This document shows, piece by piece, positions 25,118 to 33,219 of a DNA stretch of 64,000 nt; position 1 is the stretch's first letter; every line of letters starts with the position of its first letter. The translations under genes and the position numbers were made by a program. Origin of the DNA: Desulfofundulus kuznetsovii DSM 6115. GTDB lineage: Bacteria > Bacillota > Desulfotomaculia > Desulfotomaculales > Desulfovirgulaceae. Location of the stretch: contig NC_015573.1 of the NCBI RefSeq assembly GCF_000214705.1, forward strand, positions 953,001 through 1,017,000. The letters run 5' to 3'. The notes under the pieces were generated by a model. That model saw nothing but the letters and a program-made list of their open reading frames with translations. It ran no database searches and had not been told where the DNA came from.

Positions 25118-25501
25118 ATGAAAACCCTGTACCAGTGCGAAATTTGCGGGATGGTTTACAAAAACCGTAAGGACGCCGAAAAGTGCGAAGCCCGCGGTAG
25201 GGCGAAGGTGTATCCGGTTGGAATGTTATACTCCGCCGGGTATAAAGACATCGTTTTCGCCGTGGCTAAAAACTATCCCGAAGGACACAGTAACTTTTTT
25301 GCGGCCTGGGCCGCGCGGGATAATGGTTATGGTGATAACTACGGAACAGAGTACTGCGAAGGCGGGTCGGTTTTATATCCTCCCGATCCGAAACTGCCTG
25401 CTTTCCAGCGCATGGTTAACTACCTTACGCGCCATGGTATCCCGGTGACGGTTTGGGACGGTGAAAAACCTGTACCGCTGGAAGATTGGCTAGGAAGATA
25501 A
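25118..25501 (+). CDS. hypothetical protein with zinc finger (127 aa)
   Basis: The N-terminus YQCEICGMVYKNRKDAEKCE is a C2-type zinc-finger-like segment. The remainder is an aromatic-rich domain without known motifs (SNFFAAWAARDNGYGDNYG). The ATG follows agaaaggatggtata. Its last codons run directly into the remnant of a second Rpn gene, so the 3' end may have been altered by recombination. Function unknown. Confidence 0.6.
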   Translation: MKTLYQCEICGMVYKNRKDAEKCEARGRAKVYPVGMLYSAGYKDIVFAVAKNYPEGHSNFFAAWAARDNGYGDNYGTEYCEGGSVLYPPDPKLPAFQRMVNYLTRHGIPVTVWDGEKPVPLEDWLGR

Positions 25502-25731
25502 ATAAGGAGGCCCTGCTGGGTTTTCTCAATGCCGTGTTCAAGCTGCCGCCCGGCAGGGGGCTGACCGATGTAAATCTGCTGGATAGGGAAATCGACCCGG
25601 AATATCTTCTCGACAGGGCCGCCCGGCTGGACGTGCTGGCGAAGGCAGCCGACAGGCTTTTCGACAACCTGCTTGACGCTGAGACGCCGGAAGAAGCTGG
25701 CGAGATCATAGCCCGCGTGCTGCCGCAGTAA
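25501..25731 (+). pseudogene. internally deleted Rpn-family remnant
   Basis: The sequence KEALLGFLNAVFKLPPGR to DVLAKAAD matches the N-terminal region of the Rpn gene at 23104. It then jumps to its C-terminal end (LFDNLLDAETPEEAGEIIARV). The deletion of about 210 codons falls at a short shared GAC(A/G)GG. No start of its own is evident. The terminator and hairpin leader after it also match those after the full-length gene, so a whole 3' cassette was duplicated and then shortened. Confidence 0.75.
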
Positions 25732-25766
25732 CACTCCCTACGGATAAAACAAAAACCTGCAAGTTT

Positions 25767-25803
25767 AGGGACGGTCCTGTAAAGAGACCGTCCTTGTCAT
25801 TTC
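25767..25803 (+). terminator. intrinsic terminator after the Rpn remnant
   Basis: GGACGGTC (25769-25776) pairs with GACCGTCC (25786-25793), followed by TTGTCATTT. Confidence 0.7.
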
Positions 25804-25812
25804 CAGGGCCTA

Positions 25813-25871
25813 CCGGCCCGCCAAAATTCCCACGGGAAGGAGGAAACGGGGCGGGCCGGGATGGTCCGCCC
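25813..25871 (+). promoter_or_regulatory. SD-hairpin-AUG leader, copy 11, with strong alternative arm
   Basis: SD gaaggagg (25836-25843) is followed by the stem 25849-25857 with 25863-25871, and the ATG is at 25879. CCGGCCCGCC (25813-25822) is a perfect 10-bp complement of 25850-25859, the 5' arm, so the two folds exclude each other. Confidence 0.82.
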
Positions 25872-25878
25872 CTCATAC

Positions 25879-26904
25879 ATGGCACGACTGGCATCTGAAG
25901 CTAAAGGCGGGTATTACCCCACTCCACCGAAAGAAATGGGACTTGTCTGTAAAAAGCTCAGGGTAGAACCCGGTACAAAAGTTAACGTAATCGATCCCTG
26001 CGCCGGAGAAGGGGATGCCCTTAAAATGGCCTCCGACCACCTAAAGTCGGAAGGTGGCAATATTGTCACCTACGGAATAGAAATAGAGGCCACCAGGGCA
26101 GAAAAATGCCGCTCGAAGCTCGACCGTGTGGTGAGGTGCGGCTACGAGGAAGCCCGGGTGACGCCGAAGGCGTTCTCCTTCATGTGGCTGAACCCGCCCT
26201 ACAACGAGCGGGGTGGGGAGCGCGCGGAAGTCACGTTCCTGCGCGACCTGACCGACCCCGTGAGCGGCAAGCTCATGAACGGTGGGGTGCTTGGTTACTG
26301 TATCCCGCAGTACGTCCTGACTCAGGCTGCCCCGATCCTGGCCGCCAGGTTTGACGACCTGGCAGTGTACAGGTTCACCGACGAAAACTTTCCGGTATTC
26401 AAGCAGATAGTGGTGTTCGGGGTAAGGCGCGCTAAGGCCAGGCAGGGGAGTGAAGCGCGGGAAATCAGGGAATGGCTGAAAGAACTTTCCCGTAAAGAAG
26501 GACTTCCCGTGCTGGACGCTAATGACGGCGTGACGTATCTCATACCCGAATCTCCTGCCGTAAAAATCACCTTCCGGGGTTCCGTCACGGACCCTCTGGA
26601 GGTGGGCGGGGACATTGTGAGGTCCCCCGTGTGGGAGGAAATCAAATACCTTCTCCCGATGCCCAGGAAAGTGTCGTCATTGAAACCTCCCGTGCTGCCT
26701 TTAAAGCCCGCCCACGATGCTGTAGCGATAGCCGCGGGCGCGATCGGGGGCAACATGGGGACCCACCTTCTGGTGGGCATGACGAAAAAGGTCGTGGACA
26801 GGCAGGTTATCCCGGAAGAAAAGGGGGAAAAAGTCATCGAGACGGAACGGCCCAGGACCACAATCCGGGTTTTCACCCCAGAAGGAATCTACGAACTGGA
26901 GTAG
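25879..26904 (+). CDS. DUF6094-like class I DNA methyltransferase (341 aa)
   Basis: A SAM-binding motif IDPCAGEGDAL lies near residue 45 and the amino-methyltransferase motif LNPPYN near 105, fitting an N6-adenine or N4-cytosine DNA methyltransferase. The N-terminus ASEAKGGYYPTPPKE is typical of the DUF6094-type proteins found in mobile elements beside SNF2 helicases, as here (next gene 13 bp downstream). No separate target-recognition domain was seen. It may protect or mark element DNA. The start is fixed by hairpin leader copy 11. Confidence 0.8.
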   Translation: MARLASEAKGGYYPTPPKEMGLVCKKLRVEPGTKVNVIDPCAGEGDALKMASDHLKSEGGNIVTYGIEIEATRAEKCRSKLDRVVRCGYEEARVTPKAFSFMWLNPPYNERGGERAEVTFLRDLTDPVSGKLMNGGVLGYCIPQYVLTQAAPILAARFDDLAVYRFTDENFPVFKQIVVFGVRRAKARQGSEAREIREWLKELSRKEGLPVLDANDGVTYLIPESPAVKITFRGSVTDPLEVGGDIVRSPVWEEIKYLLPMPRKVSSLKPPVLPLKPAHDAVAIAAGAIGGNMGTHLLVGMTKKVVDRQVIPEEKGEKVIETERPRTTIRVFTPEGIYELE

Positions 26905-26917
26905 GGAGGCGAAAAAG

Positions 26918-29872
26918 TTGAAGATATACTCCAGCGGAGCGGGGCGCACTTTCGAGTGCGTCCTTCATTTTGCGGGGTACCTTGCAGGTTATCTTTACAT
27001 TGCCAGCTTCGCCGGCACTTCCTCTGCTGTCTGGGGCCTGTCGGCGAACATAATCGAAGGCAGGGAAATCGTCATCGAAGACGAATCGGGGAGGAGAATA
27101 TACCTCGACACCCTCGGGGGCCAGTACAGGAGGATTGAATCAAAAACGGGCGATGTGTACCACTGCGTGGTGCTGCACAAGTCCGCAGTGTTCAGCGAAA
27201 ATTCTCCGAACCCCCTTATCGTGGCGGAGGACGGGGATATCGATAAGGCCGTCGGCAGGTATTTAACGGCTAAATTCCCTGTACCGCCCGAGTGGGAAGA
27301 AGACTATTACAAAATCCTGACCTATGCTGAACTCAATATGGTCAGGAACCCGTTCATAGATGTGTGGAAGGACTTGAAGGTGGCCAAGATAACTGCCGTA
27401 AATGGTTACACCAACCATGACAAACTTACGGACGAAACGTTGAAAGAAGCGATAACCCGCGGACTGAAGGAGGGTCTTTTAAAGATTCCCGAATCCGACG
27501 CCGGAGGTGTATTTGACCCTTCGTGGACGATGCGGGAATACCTGAAGGCCAACGCCCGGGTCCTTTCGGAACGGATTAAAATCGTCCGCCCGAGGCACGA
27601 CCCGGAGACGGACAAACTCCACCCGGCCATAGGCCGGATGGAGAGGATACCGTTCCCGGCGCAGGCCCACGTCATCCAGGGGCTGGTCAACACCCTGGAA
27701 GAGCAGAACATGGCCGTGGCCTGCGGTGACATGGGCACGGGGAAGTCCATAATAGCCCTGGGCGTGTGCAACGTGCTCTACGAGAAAAAGAAAGGACCCA
27801 TAACCGTCCTCCTGTGTGCTCCTGGAGTGACTATACCCAAGTGGGAGAAGAAGGAGATTGCCGAAACGCTTCCCGACGCAGAAGTGTTCGTGATCAGGAG
27901 CACGGAGGACGCGGCAAGGTATCTCCGTATGATCAGGGAAGGTCACAGGCCCAAAGGATTGGAATTCGTCCTGGTCGGCCTGGACAGGGCGAAACTGGGA
28001 CCTGAACCCTGGTTTTCGGGGATATGGAAGAGGGTCAGGGGTACGAAAGAATACGCCTGGCACTGTCCCGACTGCGGGGAACCGCTGGAAAATATCTACG
28101 TCAAAGCAAAGGAAGGGGAACGGCCCTTCCTGACGTGGAAAGATCTTGCCTGCGGGAAACCCCCGAAAGAGTATAGAAATCTTCAGCCCAACGGGCTTCC
28201 GGAAGGGTTCATCCCTAAATGGAAGCTCCCCTCCAAGCACAGGAAATGTCCCTCCTGCGGAACTCCCCTGTGGAGGCCCGCCCTGAAGTCCAGGAACGAG
28301 ACTCCCAACAGGCCCCGCTGGTTCGTCAGTTTTATCCTGAAGAAGTTAAAGAAGCACTTCGACCTGTTCATCATGGACGAGGTGCACCAGACGAAGGCCC
28401 GCGACTCCGGCAGGGGCGACGCCTTCGCCCAGATGCTGAAGTCGGCAAAAAAGACTCTATGCCTGACAGGAACCCTGATTAACGGGATGTCCTCCAGTAT
28501 AAAAGAGCTGCTCTGGAGGACCGACCCGAAATCCCTCATCAGGGAGGGGTTCAACCACAAGACCAGCACCGTGGCCTGGGCGAAAAAGTACGGCGTCCTG
28601 GAGAAAGTCATCCGTTCGTCCGACGAGGACGAAGGGATAGTCACCAGGCGCAAGAAGTCCGGCGACCAGGCCAGGGAGAAACCCGGCATAGCCCCGGAGC
28701 TGGTGGTGAACCACCTCCTCCACCGGGCGGCGTTTCTCGAACTGGGCGACCTGGAACTCCCCCTGGTGGAGCTGAAAGAAATCCCCGTGTTCGTGGAGAT
28801 GGACCCCGAGCACATGGAAAAGTACAAGGAATTCCACCGGGAACTCTACAACCTCTGCATGAGCGCCTACATGAGCGGTTCGCCCGGGGCGTTCGCGAAA
28901 TTTATCCCTTCAACGATAAATTATGCCGACCGCCCCGACCTGGGCGCAGAGGTCGCCGTGAAAGACAGGGGCAAAAAAGTCCTGGGTGTGGTGTACGCTC
29001 CGGCTTTCCCGGACGACTATTACCACGCCAAAGAGAGGGAACTGGTCTGCCTGGTCCGGGAAAACTTAGCGGAAGACCGGGGCGTGGTGATTTACTGCAA
29101 CTACACCGACTCCTACGGGGTGCACCACCGCTTAAAAGAAGTCCTGGAAACTCACGGGATAGAGGCGCACGTCCTGGAGAGCCACGTTTCGCCCGAAAAG
29201 CGGGTGGAGTGGCTGGCCCAGAAGGAAGAGGAAGGGGCCAAAGTTATAATCTGCAACATGCGCCTGGTGGAAGTGGGGTTGGATTTACTTCCCTGGCCCA
29301 CGATTATTTTCTACCAGATGAACTACGACATAAACACCGTCCGGCAGGCGTCCAGGAGGGCGTGGAGGATTGGCCAGACCCGGGAATGCCGGGTGTACTA
29401 TCTGGTCTACGAAAGTACCCAGCAGGCCGCGCAGTTTGAGTACTGCATGATCAAGCGTGCCCACGCCATGCTTGCCGAGGGGAGGCTTGACCGGTCGGAA
29501 CTGGCGAAGTTCGGGCGCGACCTGACCTCATCCCTGGCGGCGGACATCGCCGGCTGTCTTGCTGGTGAGGAAGTTGCCGAGAAATGGAAGGAACTGGCTG
29601 AAAGGGACCTGGACGAGAAACTGGAGCTGGTGGAAGAATCGAAGTTCCTGGAGATTCTCTCTAAAACGCAGAAGAAGCTGGCCAGGAGGACTCTCGAACT
29701 CTGCGGCCTGCCGGTGGACGAAATTGAAGAAACGGAAGAAGAAGTCAAGCGGCCGACCATTTTGGAGCTGGCGGCGTTCCTTCCGAAGCGCCGGAGGAAG
29801 CGCGCACCGAGAGCTCCAAAGGGGTACAGGCAGCTCAGTTTCGAGGACCTGTTGTTTGGGGCGGGTATGTGA
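26918..29872 (+). CDS. SNF2-type helicase/translocase with zinc ribbons (984 aa)
   Basis: Walker A GDMGTGKS is near residue 269, a DEVH box (MDEVHQTKA) near 486, and the C-terminal helicase core has QASRRAWRIGQTRECRVYY near 809, the SNF2 motif VI. Two zinc ribbons sit between the lobes' motifs (CPDCGEPL near 382, CPSCGTPLW near 444). The N-terminal 250 residues are not recognised. The start is TTG 26918 behind GGGAGGCG. With the methyltransferase gene it forms a two-gene operon that would act on DNA, perhaps in element defence or transcription. All core motifs look intact. Confidence 0.85.
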   Translation: MKIYSSGAGRTFECVLHFAGYLAGYLYIASFAGTSSAVWGLSANIIEGREIVIEDESGRRIYLDTLGGQYRRIESKTGDVYHCVVLHKSAVFSENSPNPLIVAEDGDIDKAVGRYLTAKFPVPPEWEEDYYKILTYAELNMVRNPFIDVWKDLKVAKITAVNGYTNHDKLTDETLKEAITRGLKEGLLKIPESDAGGVFDPSWTMREYLKANARVLSERIKIVRPRHDPETDKLHPAIGRMERIPFPAQAHVIQGLVNTLEEQNMAVACGDMGTGKSIIALGVCNVLYEKKKGPITVLLCAPGVTIPKWEKKEIAETLPDAEVFVIRSTEDAARYLRMIREGHRPKGLEFVLVGLDRAKLGPEPWFSGIWKRVRGTKEYAWHCPDCGEPLENIYVKAKEGERPFLTWKDLACGKPPKEYRNLQPNGLPEGFIPKWKLPSKHRKCPSCGTPLWRPALKSRNETPNRPRWFVSFILKKLKKHFDLFIMDEVHQTKARDSGRGDAFAQMLKSAKKTLCLTGTLINGMSSSIKELLWRTDPKSLIREGFNHKTSTVAWAKKYGVLEKVIRSSDEDEGIVTRRKKSGDQAREKPGIAPELVVNHLLHRAAFLELGDLELPLVELKEIPVFVEMDPEHMEKYKEFHRELYNLCMSAYMSGSPGAFAKFIPSTINYADRPDLGAEVAVKDRGKKVLGVVYAPAFPDDYYHAKERELVCLVRENLAEDRGVVIYCNYTDSYGVHHRLKEVLETHGIEAHVLESHVSPEKRVEWLAQKEEEGAKVIICNMRLVEVGLDLLPWPTIIFYQMNYDINTVRQASRRAWRIGQTRECRVYYLVYESTQQAAQFEYCMIKRAHAMLAEGRLDRSELAKFGRDLTSSLAADIAGCLAGEEVAEKWKELAERDLDEKLELVEESKFLEILSKTQKKLARRTLELCGLPVDEIEETEEEVKRPTILELAAFLPKRRRKRAPRAPKGYRQLSFEDLLFGAGM

Positions 29873-29886
29873 CCCGCCCCCTTTTT
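29858..29886 (+). terminator. terminator overlapping the SNF2 stop codon
   Basis: GGGGCGGGT (29858-29866) pairs with ACCCGCCCC (29872-29880), followed by a T run. The stop codon TGA (29870-29872) is in the loop. Confidence 0.88.
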
Positions 29887-29914
29887 AAAAATCAAGAAGA
29901 AAGGTGAGATATTT

Positions 29915-31366
29915 ATGCCCGGCCAGGTAGTGCTTCTGGAAAATCCTTTCAATAAAGAAGTGATGCTATTTCCCATAGTGTGGGAAAGTATGGGAATCCT
30001 TTACACTATCCAGCGTTACTTGCAAGAAAGAGGTGTAAATGTTGTAAAGACAAATGCCAGGGAAATAGTTGAGAAAGATCGGCATTTTAAGGAATCGAAA
30101 GCCCTGATGCTGACCACTGCCATAGATATCCGGCAGTACGAACGGCTGTTCATCGAACTGAGGGACCGCGGGATTGTCCTTCCCGACCACCACTTGCAGA
30201 ACCCTTCCGTCATCCACGACATGTTTTACTATTATCCGGTATGTAAAGAGCTGGGTATTAAACAGCCCCGGACCTTTTTTTACCGTTTACTGGAAGACTA
30301 TTTCGATATGAGACCGCATGAGGTTGAGACGTTCAAGGGAGTACAGATACCTGCTGTCCGGGAGGAAGGTCCGGCGGCAGCGATTTCGAAAGACGCTGTG
30401 GAAGTGATCAGTCGAAACGGTGACGGGCTGGGAAACCTCCGGCGACGCGCAGGTGAGTCTGGTTTTCCCGAAGAGGGAAAATACTTTATCCGCGGCACGG
30501 TGACATCGTTCAAGTATCTCCGGAAGGAAGACACCGTGAAGAAGAGCCCGGTGGTTCAGAAATTGCTGCAGGCGGCGCTGGCCCTGAAGGTGCTTAACAG
30601 GGAAAACAGGTTGCTTGATGAAGTGATGGCAGCCCTGGACGGTATACGCGGTGACGAAAGTCTGGCGGATCTGGCTGTTGCCCATTCTCTTGCTGAAGTT
30701 TACGAAAAGATTGCGACAATCGGTCTCCACCTGATAGCGCAGGGACTGGTAAACGAGAACGGTTTCGCGATTCGGGAGTATATCAACATCAGGAGGTTTG
30801 GCAGCGCGGAGACCGTTCTTCCATTAAACGCCGAGTACCGGGCGGTGTGTTTTCGGGGCGACGTGCTGTCGATAGATCTGTGGACGCCCCCGCACCTGTT
30901 CAAGGACGACGTACCGTTTTCGGAATATGCGCTCAATGACGGCGAAATAAGGTACATCGTTCAGTCGTGTAAAAAGTTCAGCCAGTATACAGGTGCGCAG
31001 TTCTTCATGATGGACTTTGCGAAAAGCGAATCGGGAGAACTGTACCTGATAGAGATCAACCCCGGGTATTTCACGTCCATCACGCACGAGAGGAGCAAGA
31101 TCCTTTTCGCGTACTGGGCGGCGAAATACCTGCTGGGCGAAGTACCGGACGAGAGAGGTTACCGAGAATTTTTGAAGCTGTACGGGAACAGGGAATGGTT
31201 TTTCGCACTGAACGAGACGTACCTCAATTATTTAAAGAGAGTCTATCGTAGACATCCAAAGTTAGATGAGATTATAAATAAAAATTTCAAATACATCTAC
31301 AGAAGGTACGCCGAGTTGAGACACACCAGACCGGTATACAACATATTACCGGCCGGTATTTTTTGA
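29915..31366 (+). CDS. ATP-grasp-type protein (483 aa)
   Basis: The C-terminal region has the ATP-grasp metal-binding pattern FMMDFAKSESGELYLIEINPG near residues 365-385, preceded by REYINIRRFG. The N-terminal part is a Rossmann-like segment (VVLLENPFNKEVMLFPIVW). A helical insertion (about 205-270) is unusual. ATP-grasp enzymes join a carboxylate to an amine or thiol through an acyl-phosphate, but the substrate here is unknown. The ATG follows agaaaggtgag. The next gene, a shorter relative, lies 33 bp downstream, and both precede a radical SAM gene. Confidence 0.7.
   Translation: MPGQVVLLENPFNKEVMLFPIVWESMGILYTIQRYLQERGVNVVKTNAREIVEKDRHFKESKALMLTTAIDIRQYERLFIELRDRGIVLPDHHLQNPSVIHDMFYYYPVCKELGIKQPRTFFYRLLEDYFDMRPHEVETFKGVQIPAVREEGPAAAISKDAVEVISRNGDGLGNLRRRAGESGFPEEGKYFIRGTVTSFKYLRKEDTVKKSPVVQKLLQAALALKVLNRENRLLDEVMAALDGIRGDESLADLAVAHSLAEVYEKIATIGLHLIAQGLVNENGFAIREYINIRRFGSAETVLPLNAEYRAVCFRGDVLSIDLWTPPHLFKDDVPFSEYALNDGEIRYIVQSCKKFSQYTGAQFFMMDFAKSESGELYLIEINPGYFTSITHERSKILFAYWAAKYLLGEVPDERGYREFLKLYGNREWFFALNETYLNYLKRVYRRHPKLDEIINKNFKYIYRRYAELRHTRPVYNILPAGIF
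31330..31363 (+). terminator. weak terminator after the ATP-grasp gene
   Basis: ACCGG (31330-31334) can pair with CCGGT (31353-31357), followed by six T residues. The pairing is short, and a competing self-complementary TACCGGCCGGTA is present. Confidence 0.45.
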
Positions 31367-31399
31367 TGAGATTTCACTACACTGCTGAGGTGAGAAACA

Positions 31400-32104
31400 A
31401 TGTTGTCGGAAAAATCTCCAAAAGTCCGGTTAATTTCGGACTTTCATGACTATTACGACCATTGGTTCAATAGTTGCGACGCAGAGCTTGTCTTTGAGCG
31501 CCGGTCCACCGGCGGGATGAGCCGGCCCCAAATGCTGGCATATCTGAAGTCCCTGGGGCTGCAAGTTCCGTTTTTTGGGCGTGTGCGTGACGTTTACAAG
31601 TATACGCTGCGCGGTTTCGAGGAAATTCCTCGCTCCGACACCATCTTTGCCATGGTCGTTCATCTTAATGAAAGAGCCCACCGCGGGGAAGGCAAAGTTA
31701 TGCTTTCCCTGCGCGATGCCCTGGAGAAGTATCCCGATCATTTTGCCGTCCAGTACATCCCGGCCCTACCGTCCGGCCTGGGACTGACCTGGAGGTACCT
31801 GCAGGTCGGGAACAAGATATTCTGGCTGGAATATTTCAGCCGCGACGACTGGCGATCTAACTGCGGCGATGTCGAAGTCCGGGTCTTGTCCCGGGAGAGG
31901 GACGGATACAACAACAAAATAAGGTACCCGCTGTATGCCGTAGACTTCATCCCGGCTGCCGGCAAGCTGTACGCCATCGACTTTAACATTGCACCGGGCA
32001 TAAAGGGTACCGGCGTGGAAGAACTCCTGCCAGCCCGGGAGGCGGCGGAAGCAATCAAGAAAGCAATAATTCTATTTGCCAGCCAGAAGGAGGCGAGCGT
32101 TTGA
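31400..32104 (+). CDS. phage-type protein related to ATP-grasp enzymes (234 aa)
   Basis: The N-terminus RLISDFHDYYDHWFNSC and FERRSTGGMSRPQMLAYLK match a family seen in large phages (recognised from memory). The C-terminal YAVDFIPAAGKLYAIDFNIAPG resembles the ATP-grasp metal-site strand of the preceding protein. It is shorter than most ATP-grasp enzymes and may be a divergent or partner subunit. The ATG has a modest ribosome site (GAGGTGAG). The radical SAM gene starts 2 nt after its stop, so the two are coupled. Confidence 0.62.
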   Translation: MLSEKSPKVRLISDFHDYYDHWFNSCDAELVFERRSTGGMSRPQMLAYLKSLGLQVPFFGRVRDVYKYTLRGFEEIPRSDTIFAMVVHLNERAHRGEGKVMLSLRDALEKYPDHFAVQYIPALPSGLGLTWRYLQVGNKIFWLEYFSRDDWRSNCGDVEVRVLSRERDGYNNKIRYPLYAVDFIPAAGKLYAIDFNIAPGIKGTGVEELLPAREAAEAIKKAIILFASQKEASV

Positions 32105-32106
32105 TT

Positions 32107-32970
32107 ATGTCTTACGTTACCTATGTTGATGGCGTAAAAATTGTTTACAGCCCCTTTGTTTCCGAAGAAGAAGTCCAGACGCTGGTACAGGAGGAAATCG
32201 CCCACTTCAGCCAGACGGGGAAACGCCTGTCAAAAGTGGAAATTGACATCGATGGAGAAGATTATGTGATCAAATCCTGGGAAGTTTCCCCGATCCGCCG
32301 GATACGCAGGATCACTGGTTACCTGGCCCCCACAGATAGCTGGAATTCGGCCAAGCTGTCAGAACTGCGGGACCGGGTAATCCACCATAACCTGGCTGCC
32401 CGGAACCGGCTCGCCGTTCAGGAAACCGGCATCAGGCTCCGCCTGAACGGAATGGTCTACGAATCAGTGGTGGATGGCCCCGGCCTGCGGGACGTGGTGT
32501 TTGTGCAGGGCTGCCCGCACCGGTGCGCCGGTTGCCAGAACCCCGGCTCGTGGGATTTCGGTGGCGGTACGGAAGTGGACATAGCTAACGTCCTGGTTTC
32601 CCTGCCATCAAGCCCTCTCGTTTCCGGGATTACTTTCTCCGGCGGGGAACCCTTCTGCCAGGCGGCGGCCCTGGTGGAGGTGGCCCGGCAGGTGAAAGCC
32701 AGGGGGCTCGACATCTGGGTTTACACGGGTTACACCTGGGAGGAACTTCTGGCTCACCCGGATCCGGCGGTGAAGCGGCTGCTCGTCCTTGCCGACGTGG
32801 TAATAGACGGGCGGTTCGTACAGGCGGAAGCGGACCTGTCCCTGCCCTTCCGGGGGAGCCGGAACCAGCGGCTCATTGACGTGAAGAAATCGCTTCAGAC
32901 TGGTAGAGTAATTTTGTGGGAACAGAAAAGCTACGCGATGGAAATACCGCCGAGGCGGGTGGCGGTGTAA
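32107..32970 (+). CDS. NrdG-like radical SAM activase with NrdD-like N-terminal piece (287 aa)
   Basis: The C-terminal domain has CPHRCAGC (near residue 135), the CxxxCxxC iron-sulfur site of radical SAM proteins, with VVDGPGLRDVVF before it and SGGEPF after it. This matches activases of anaerobic ribonucleotide reductase. The N-terminal 100 residues contain RITGYLAPTDSWNSAKLSE, similar to the C-terminal zinc region of NrdD. So the protein may combine an activase with a fragment of its own substrate. Oxygen sensitivity suits an anaerobic host. A strong terminator follows. Confidence 0.82.
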   Translation: MSYVTYVDGVKIVYSPFVSEEEVQTLVQEEIAHFSQTGKRLSKVEIDIDGEDYVIKSWEVSPIRRIRRITGYLAPTDSWNSAKLSELRDRVIHHNLAARNRLAVQETGIRLRLNGMVYESVVDGPGLRDVVFVQGCPHRCAGCQNPGSWDFGGGTEVDIANVLVSLPSSPLVSGITFSGGEPFCQAAALVEVARQVKARGLDIWVYTGYTWEELLAHPDPAVKRLLVLADVVIDGRFVQAEADLSLPFRGSRNQRLIDVKKSLQTGRVILWEQKSYAMEIPPRRVAV

Positions 32971-32998
32971 GGCACGGGTTCAGTCCCGTGCTTTTTTA
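32970..32998 (+). terminator. terminator after the radical SAM gene
   Basis: GCACGGG (32972-32978) pairs with CCCGTGC (32985-32991), followed by six T residues. Confidence 0.92.
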
Positions 32999-33054
32999 TT
33001 TTTTCAGCATAGGACATCCCGGCAGTCCTGTAGAAATTTAGGGGAGGTGCAGGG

Positions 33055-33219
33055 ATGAAAAAGACGAAAAAGAAAAAGGGAACCGAAAATTATTCGGTTA
33101 AGGTAATCTTTACCGGTACTGAAGAAGAAAGCCGGAAGGTCCTTGCTGAAGCCCGCCAGTATGCTTTTGCAAAAATACTGGAAAAAATCCGCCGCGAGAG
33201 AGGCGAATATACGTGCTAG
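33055..33219 (+). CDS. small basic protein before the recombinase (54 aa)
   Basis: The ORF starts at ATG 33055 behind GGGGAGGTG and overlaps the recombinase start by 7 bp, so the two are translationally coupled. It is very basic at its N-terminus (MKKTKKKKG) and helical afterwards (SRKVLAEARQYAFAKILEKI). Small proteins in this position beside serine integrases are sometimes directionality or accessory factors. That role is a guess here. Confidence 0.6.
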   Translation: MKKTKKKKGTENYSVKVIFTGTEEESRKVLAEARQYAFAKILEKIRRERGEYTC

